A stretch of DNA of 19,412 nucleotides from CAUZFZ01 sp963579025 (lineage in GTDB: Bacteria > Planctomycetota > Planctomycetia > Planctomycetales > Planctomycetaceae): positions 1 to 19,412 of the forward strand of contig CAUZFZ010000179.1 of the NCBI GenBank assembly GCA_963579025.1. The letters run 5' to 3'. Positions 14,444 through 19,412 of the stretch are shown here, in pieces. The notes beneath the pieces were generated by a model. It did no database searches. It saw only the letters and a program-made list of their open reading frames with translations, and had not been told where the DNA came from. The translations under genes and the position numbers were made by a program. Positions within the stretch are counted from its first letter, which is position 1. The number at the start of each line of letters is the position of its first letter.

Positions 14444-17400
14444 ATGGCGAAATCAAATAGAGAAAAGATCGGACAGGCGATCATGCTGTTCAAGAGCGGC
14501 ATCTGTCCGTTCGTTGAACGTGAATTACGATCGCATTACGGAGACGACTGGAAGAAGCAGGCAGCGGAGTCGCTGCGGTTCGATCCGGGCGACGACTGGG
14601 ATACTTGGGCCTTGCTGGCCGTGATGTGGGAGCATTGGAATCTCATCTTCCGCAACACGCTCGGCCCCGCCGAACGAAGCATGGTGCAGGAACTGCGCGG
14701 CGTCCGAAATAGTTGGGCTCACGAGAAGACGTTCTCATCCGACGACACCTACCGCGCAATGGACAGCATGGAACGGCTACTGGAAGCCGTTTCCGCTGGC
14801 GACGTCGCCTTAGAGATCAACCAGCAAAAGATGGAGGTGATGCGACTTAAGCTGGCCGAGCAAACGAGGCACGACACCAAACGTCGTGCCGCCGGGGCCA
14901 CTGAAGGCAACCCGGCGTCCGGGCTGTCACCATGGCGTGACATCATCGAACCACATGAAGACGTTGCATCGGGTAACTACCAGCAAGCTGAATTCGCCGC
15001 CGACTTGCATCAGGTCCACACCAAGCGAGCCACCGCAGAATACGGCGATCCAGTCGAGTTCTTTCGCCGCACGTATCTCACGCAGGGGCTCAGAGACCTG
15101 CTGACCAACTCGCTCAAGCGATTGGTGCAGGATCAGGGCGATCCTGTCGTGGCTCTGCAAACCAACTTCGGAGGCGGTAAAACGCACTCGATGCTGGCTC
15201 TTTACCATCTGTTCTCCGAGACACCGGCAGCACAGTTGCCGAATGTCGACGAACTGATCTCAAGTCTGGGCATCGATGGACTTCCAAAAGTCCAACGCGC
15301 CGTACTGGTTGGCCAATACCTTTCGCCCGGCGAAGTTCACAAAATGGCTGACGGCACCGAGGTTCGCACACTCTGGGGCGAAATGGCGTGGCAGCTTGGC
15401 GGCAAAGAGGGTTACGAACTGGTCCGGCAGGCCGACGAGAGTGGAACGAATCCGGGCCGATCGCTTATCAAACTGTTCGACACGGTTGGTCCGTGTCTGA
15501 TCCTCGTCGATGAATGGATCGCTTACGCCAGACAACTCTACGAGAAACACGACCTGCCAGCCGGCAGCTTTGATACTCAATTTACGTTTGCTCAAGCCCT
15601 GACCGAGGCCGCCGCCGATTCCGACAACACGTTTGTCGTTCTCAGTATTCCGTCATCGGACATCGAATTGGGCGGCACGGCTGGTAAAGAAGCATTGACT
15701 CGACTGGAGAATGTCGTGGCTCGCAAAGAGGCCACATGGCAACCCGCGAGCAGCGAAGAAGGCTTTGAGATTATTCGTCGCCGCCTGTTCAAACCGATCG
15801 CATCGGAAGACCTGTTTCGCGAACGTGATTCCGTTGTTCGTGCTTTCAGCGAGTCCTACCGAGCTGGCGGAAACGACTTCCCCAAAGATACGTCGTCAGC
15901 CGACTACGAAGCACGCATGAAGTCGGCGTACCCAATTCATCCCGACCTGTTCGATCGGCTTTACACCGAATGGTCAACCCTTGACCGCTTTCAACGCACC
16001 CGTGGTGTGCTGCGTTTGATGGCTGCCGTCATCCACGAGCTGTGGGAGAACGAAGACAAGAACCTGATGATCCTGCCGGGCATGCTGCCTCTGCACCAGC
16101 CGTCCGTCACGAAAGAACTGATTCGTTACCTCGAACCATCATGGCCGGTGATCGTGGAGTCCGACGTGGACGGTCCCGACTCCACACCGTTGGCGATCGA
16201 TCGCGAAAACTCCAACCTTGGCCGATTCTCGGCGACGCGTCGCGTCGCTCGAACGCTGTTCCTTGGCACCGCGCCGATGCGAGGAACTGCCAACAATGGC
16301 AAAGACATCAAACAGATCAACCTTGGTTGCGTTCAACCGGGGGAAAGCACTGCCACATTTGGCGATGCGTTACGACGATTGCAGAACAAAGCTCGGTATC
16401 TGCACACGGATGGCGAACGCACATTCTACGATCCCGCTCAGAACATCAGCCGCGATGCCGAATCTCGCAAGGAAGACTTCCGCCTTGATTCTGTTCACGA
16501 ACGAATTGCAAAGCTGATCAAATCGATTGAGACGGACAAGGCGGACTTTGAAAAGGTCCATCCGTGCCCCTCGTCTCCGTCGGAAGTTGTGGACGAGCCT
16601 ACCGCCAGACTCGTCATTCTGTCTCCCGTCGACACTCACACGTCAAAGAACGCGGAATCCCAAGCGGTCAAACAAGCCGAGCAGTTCCTCAACTCGCGTG
16701 GAACTGGGCCTCGAATCTACCGCAATATGCTTGTCTTCGCCGCACCTGATCACACACGTCTGGCTGAACTGGAAGACGCCGTCCGCTGGAGCATGGCGTG
16801 GGACGCCATCTACACCAAACGCGAAGAACTGGATTTGAACCAGTCTCAGATTCGGACTGCCGACGCAAAGAAGAAGGAGTGGCAAGGCGTTGTCGGTCAA
16901 CGACTCAGCGAAACCTATTGCTGGTTGATCGTGCCGACTCAACTGAAGTCCAGCGATCCGGTCAGCTACGAAGCATTCCGGCTTCGCGGGTCGGACTCGA
17001 TCGCAGAGCGATCCTCAAAGAAGCTTGCCGATCAGGGAGCATTGGTGACAGTCTACGGCAGCAATCTCTTGCGAATGGTGCTCGACGATATTCCGCTGTG
17101 GCGTGGCAATCACGTATTGCTGAAGCAACTCTGCGAAGACTTCGCCCAGTACCTGTACCTGCCGAGAATTAAGAACGACCGTGTCTTGCTGTCATCGATT
17201 GAGCAGGGAATCTCGATGCTCACGTGGGCTGACGATGGTTTCGCGTACGCACAGGACTTCGACGCCGATCGAAATCGATATGTTGGCTTATGCGGTGGCC
17301 GAAACACTCAGGTGGCGGCCGACAACACCAGTTTGGTTGTTAAACCCGATATCGCATCCGCTCAACTTGTCGCCGCCGCCGCCACGACAGGAACCGGCAC

Positions 17401-17731
17401 GCCAACACCTGTCGGTGGCACAGCACCCGGACCAACCGGTGCCACTGAAACGCCCACGGCTGGCGGAACCGAGCCAACGGAGCCGGTGCAAACGAAGCCC
17501 AGACGCTTCTTCGGCACGGTAACCCTCGACGCGACACGGCTTGGCCGCGACGCCGGTCGCATCAACGAAGAAGTCCTCAGCCACCTTGCCAGCCTTCAGG
17601 GAGCCAAGGCCGAAGTCACTCTCGACATCGAAGTCAAAATCCCCGAAGGCGTCCCCGACAACGTTGTCCGCACCGTCACCGAAAACTGCCGAACCCTGAA
17701 GTTCGATTCACAGGGGTTTGAAGAGGAATAG
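14444..17731 (+). CDS. DUF499 ATPase with N-terminal Swt1-type HEPN domain, 1,095 aa
   Basis: The first 120 residues (FVERELRSHYGDDW, WEHWNLIFRNTLGPAERSMV) are a Swt1-like HEPN domain with the catalytic R88-N-x3-H93 (RNSWAH), typical of metal-independent RNases. Next comes a linker to about 160, then the DUF499 P-loop domain: FGGGKTHSM (Walker A, K246) and LILVDEWIAYAR (Walker B, D356-E357). A Pro/Thr/Gly-rich linker lies at about 980-1020 before a C-terminal domain. DUF499 proteins accompany DUF1156 methyltransferases in anti-phage loci and relate to BREX BrxC/PglY ATPases in general design. It may sense DNA with ATP and trigger RNA cleavage; that link is inference. ATG 14444 follows the methyltransferase stop by 24 nt with only a weak ribosome site. 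Confidence 0.9.
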   Translation: MAKSNREKIGQAIMLFKSGICPFVERELRSHYGDDWKKQAAESLRFDPGDDWDTWALLAVMWEHWNLIFRNTLGPAERSMVQELRGVRNSWAHEKTFSSDDTYRAMDSMERLLEAVSAGDVALEINQQKMEVMRLKLAEQTRHDTKRRAAGATEGNPASGLSPWRDIIEPHEDVASGNYQQAEFAADLHQVHTKRATAEYGDPVEFFRRTYLTQGLRDLLTNSLKRLVQDQGDPVVALQTNFGGGKTHSMLALYHLFSETPAAQLPNVDELISSLGIDGLPKVQRAVLVGQYLSPGEVHKMADGTEVRTLWGEMAWQLGGKEGYELVRQADESGTNPGRSLIKLFDTVGPCLILVDEWIAYARQLYEKHDLPAGSFDTQFTFAQALTEAAADSDNTFVVLSIPSSDIELGGTAGKEALTRLENVVARKEATWQPASSEEGFEIIRRRLFKPIASEDLFRERDSVVRAFSESYRAGGNDFPKDTSSADYEARMKSAYPIHPDLFDRLYTEWSTLDRFQRTRGVLRLMAAVIHELWENEDKNLMILPGMLPLHQPSVTKELIRYLEPSWPVIVESDVDGPDSTPLAIDRENSNLGRFSATRRVARTLFLGTAPMRGTANNGKDIKQINLGCVQPGESTATFGDALRRLQNKARYLHTDGERTFYDPAQNISRDAESRKEDFRLDSVHERIAKLIKSIETDKADFEKVHPCPSSPSEVVDEPTARLVILSPVDTHTSKNAESQAVKQAEQFLNSRGTGPRIYRNMLVFAAPDHTRLAELEDAVRWSMAWDAIYTKREELDLNQSQIRTADAKKKEWQGVVGQRLSETYCWLIVPTQLKSSDPVSYEAFRLRGSDSIAERSSKKLADQGALVTVYGSNLLRMVLDDIPLWRGNHVLLKQLCEDFAQYLYLPRIKNDRVLLSSIEQGISMLTWADDGFAYAQDFDADRNRYVGLCGGRNTQVAADNTSLVVKPDIASAQLVAAAATTGTGTPTPVGGTAPGPTGATETPTAGGTEPTEPVQTKPRRFFGTVTLDATRLGRDAGRINEEVLSHLASLQGAKAEVTLDIEVKIPEGVPDNVVRTVTENCRTLKFDSQGFEEE

Positions 17732-17761
17732 CAGTACAGCAAAACGGCAGAAAACAACCGC

Positions 17762-18691
17762 ATGAGCAGCAACACACAAAACTGGCAAGAAAAAGAATGG
17801 GAGCGATACGTCAATCAGTTACTCGCTACTCATCACTCTATCTTCGGAGGCAGCTATCAGCCGGTACCGGACTATGGCGGCGACCGAGGATTGGAAGGGT
17901 TTACCGACACCGGCGACGCATATCAGGCGTATGCGGACCAAGGTTCAAAGAACAATGAGGAACGAACACGTAAGCAGAAAAAGAAAATCCGTGAGGATCT
18001 AGGTAAGCTTGAAAAGTACAGCGATTTCTGGCAGGAAATGTTGGGAGATATTCAACTCCAGCATTGGACATTAATGGTCCCAAATCTGGATGACAAAGAA
18101 GTCGTTAAGTACGCGAAGAAACTGGCTCGCCAACTCGCAAAGAAAGGACTGCCGTTCCTTTCGCCAACTTTCTTTGCTGACGTGAAAACGGCTGAAGGCT
18201 TCCCGGCTGCCAAAACATACCTTCGCGACCCCAAATTACCTCGCCCAGAGTCCGGCAGCGTCGCTGATGAAGACATTGTCGCGTTTCGGGAAGCACAGCC
18301 AGCGTTCATTGCTCACCTTAATCGCAAACTCAGGTTGGCGATGCCGTCTGCCACACCTGAAAAGCTGGTTGAATACGCCGAACAATGGCTTCGATGGCAC
18401 CTGAAATCTGCCAACCTCTTGGATCACCTATTCAATTCGTTCCCAAATCTCTGGGAGGAGTTGGACGAGCTGATCGAAGTCACTGGCCAGTCGATTGAGA
18501 CAGAGGAAGCCGTTGATACTCGACCTCCCGTTCAGCGTTTGCGGGAGACAAGACACGAATTCGAAACCAAGCTCGATTCGACTGAATTCGAATTCCTCAC
18601 GACGTCCGATCGAACCTCGGTGTCGTATGGTACCGTCGCAAAGTGGCTCGGTGAGTGCCCGTTGGATTTCCCCGGAGACTCCAATGGCTAA
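17762..18691 (+). CDS. PD-(D/E)XK-like protein, probable ABC-3C effector component
   Basis: This 309-aa protein opens with helix WQEKEWERYVNQLL, then PDYGGDRGLEGFTDTGDAYQAY (36-57). This resembles the restriction-endonuclease-like motif GDxGxDG...YQxYAP found in many defence effectors, with D41, E45 and Q55 in the key places and lysines downstream. Such folds cut DNA, but the canonical E-x-K is replaced by Q-x-Y, so activity is uncertain. Residues 100-300 are helical and probably bind partners. The ATG lies 30 nt after the DUF499 stop with a weak ribosome site. Its end overlaps the next gene by 8 nt. With the next two genes it resembles an ABC-three-component (ABC-3C) system, identified by gene order and sequence look, not by a search. 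Confidence 0.6.
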   Translation: MSSNTQNWQEKEWERYVNQLLATHHSIFGGSYQPVPDYGGDRGLEGFTDTGDAYQAYADQGSKNNEERTRKQKKKIREDLGKLEKYSDFWQEMLGDIQLQHWTLMVPNLDDKEVVKYAKKLARQLAKKGLPFLSPTFFADVKTAEGFPAAKTYLRDPKLPRPESGSVADEDIVAFREAQPAFIAHLNRKLRLAMPSATPEKLVEYAEQWLRWHLKSANLLDHLFNSFPNLWEELDELIEVTGQSIETEEAVDTRPPVQRLRETRHEFETKLDSTEFEFLTTSDRTSVSYGTVAKWLGECPLDFPGDSNG

Positions 18692-19208
18692 CGCAACATT
18701 CGAAGACATCTTTGACGCACCATTTACCTACCACGCACGGCCTCGTCCGATCGCCTGTGAGCTCCGCCCTGTCTGGCGTCTGCACGTACTGGTGCTGATT
18801 CTTGAGAAATGCCGTGGTGGGCAGGCAAATATGGAGCAACTTCACGTATTGAATTGGGCAGCACGGACACGCGAATCGAGACAAGATTTTCTTGCGTTCC
18901 TAAGTGGCAAGAGAACGCCTAGTCAGATCATCGTGCGATACGACCCGAGTCTGAATCGCGCCGTTCATTTCGCCTTTGCTGAGGACTTGGTGACACGACG
19001 AGAACTCCAGCTTTCATTGAACGGTGAACGCAACGGAAGTTCGCCGCCTTATCGCGTTTTGCTGACTAAGAAAGGTCGAGAGCTTCTAAAGCAGATTCAT
19101 TCCATGGATGACTGCTTCACCGGTTTGAAGCAGTTTCTCGATGCAATTCCACAAAAAGTCAGTCAGAAGCAGATCGAGATGCTCTTCTCTTGGGGTGCGA
19201 ATCAATGA
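18684..19208 (+). CDS. Probable ABC-3C middle component, 174 aa
   Basis: The protein begins MANATFEDIFDAPF and consists of alpha-helical and winged-helix-like segments: WRLHVLVLILEKCRGGQANM, a VTRRELQLSL pair and PYRVLLTKKGRELLKQI, which read like a small wHTH. It has no enzyme motif. Middle components of ABC-3C systems are short wHTH or helical proteins that link the effector to the ABC ATPase. ATG 18684 is preferred over the longer frame because GGAG (18674-18677) lies 6 nt upstream; it overlaps the previous gene by 8 nt. Its TGA overlaps the ATG of the ATPase (ATGA), so all three genes are coupled. Assignment rests on context as much as sequence. Confidence 0.6.
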   Translation: MANATFEDIFDAPFTYHARPRPIACELRPVWRLHVLVLILEKCRGGQANMEQLHVLNWAARTRESRQDFLAFLSGKRTPSQIIVRYDPSLNRAVHFAFAEDLVTRRELQLSLNGERNGSSPPYRVLLTKKGRELLKQIHSMDDCFTGLKQFLDAIPQKVSQKQIEMLFSWGANQ

Positions 19209-19300
19209 CTCTGCGACTTCGACGCTTGGAGATTCGAGCCGTCACACAAGATGGCACCGTTGGCACGAACATCGATTTCGTCGATGGTCTCAACGTACTG
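19205..19300 (+). pseudogene. Truncated ABC/SMC-like ATPase of the ABC-3C module
   Basis: ATG 19205 (overlapping the previous stop) opens MTLRLRRLEIRAVTQDGTVG and reaches FVDGLNVL. This is the usual N-terminus of an SMC-like ATPase, where a strand is followed by GxNxL and then a Walker A such as xxNSSGKST. Instead the frame runs into unrelated sequence (GVIPLRGGGYADVSCC) and stops at 19349-19351. The break lies at about 19298-19301, so the ATPase core is missing from this window. The protein would be non-functional unless the remainder lies beyond an insertion. Confidence 0.65.
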
Positions 19301-19412
19301 GGCGTGATCCCTTTACGTGGCGGTGGTTATGCTGACGTAAGTTGTTGTTGAGTGTGAGTTTGCCGCGTTGGCGGCTGGATGTCGCGGGGGGACTTCATTT
19401 CCTGTCCCATGT
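19301..19412. other. Foreign sequence after the truncation point, possible insertion element end
   Basis: The last 112 bases continue no recognisable part of the ATPase. They begin GGCGTGATCCCTTTACGTGG and contain GCCGCGTTGGCGGC and a G-run (CGGGGGG). The likely explanation is one end of an inserted element or a rearrangement joint. No transposase is visible and the family cannot be named. Confidence 0.35.

Noticed and set aside
4390..17731. Canonical DISARM or BREX
   Set aside because: No DrmA, DrmB, DrmC phospholipase, PglZ or BrxL-like gene is present in the window.

Overview
This looks like an accessory defence island on a bacterial chromosome, probably of a planctomycete. That guess rests on the small zinc-ribbon and MDPHQTW-type proteins, the codon use, the many GTG/ATG starts with weak ribosome sites, and a GC content mostly in the mid-50s. 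It is an inference from memory of such genomes. No rRNA, tRNA or CRISPR array was seen.

Left part (1-4,300): a small HNH nuclease-like gene and a complete tyrosine recombinase converge with overlapping stop codons. Then come a four-helix membrane protein of unknown role, an XRE-type HTH gene on the opposite strand that overlaps its end, a 33-residue polar peptide with its own hairpin terminator, and a set of short hypothetical genes (139 aa, about 120 aa, a 64-aa zinc ribbon and an 86-aa protein). Several of these overlap by one base or a few, and strong hairpins separate the groups.

Main operon (about 4,390-17,731, all + strand): a MerR/excisionase-type HTH protein, a 1,169-aa SNF2 helicase with a C-terminal DUF3883 nuclease-like domain, an AlbA_2/HATPase_c_4 protein, a ParA-like ATPase, a broken 5' remnant of a DUF1156 methyltransferase gene, an ASCH/PUA-like protein, an intact DUF1156 adenine methyltransferase, and a DUF499 ATPase with an N-terminal Swt1-type HEPN RNase domain. 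The joints are very tight: 2-nt gap, 7-nt overlap, ATGA overlap, ATGA overlap at ASCH/DUF1156, 24-nt gap. DUF1156 and DUF499 proteins are known companions in anti-phage loci that resemble DISARM and BREX. This locus has no PglZ and no DrmA/B/C, so it is neither canonical system. A plausible division of labour, not shown by the sequence alone, is: methyltransferase marks self DNA, ASCH reads a modified base or nucleic acid, the helicase-nuclease and ATPases act on unmarked DNA, and HEPN gives an RNA-cleaving back-up.

The DUF1156/ASCH stretch is visibly poorer in GC than its neighbours and follows a decayed copy of the same methyltransferase start. This suggests that the specificity cassette was exchanged by recombination.

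Right part (17,762-19,412): 30 nt after DUF499 a second module begins that resembles the ABC-three-component (ABC-3C) systems: a PD-(D/E)XK-like effector, a middle component, and the first 32 residues of the ABC/SMC-like ATPase. The ATPase breaks off at about 19,300, just before its Walker A motif should appear, at a junction with unrelated DNA, perhaps the end of an inserted element.
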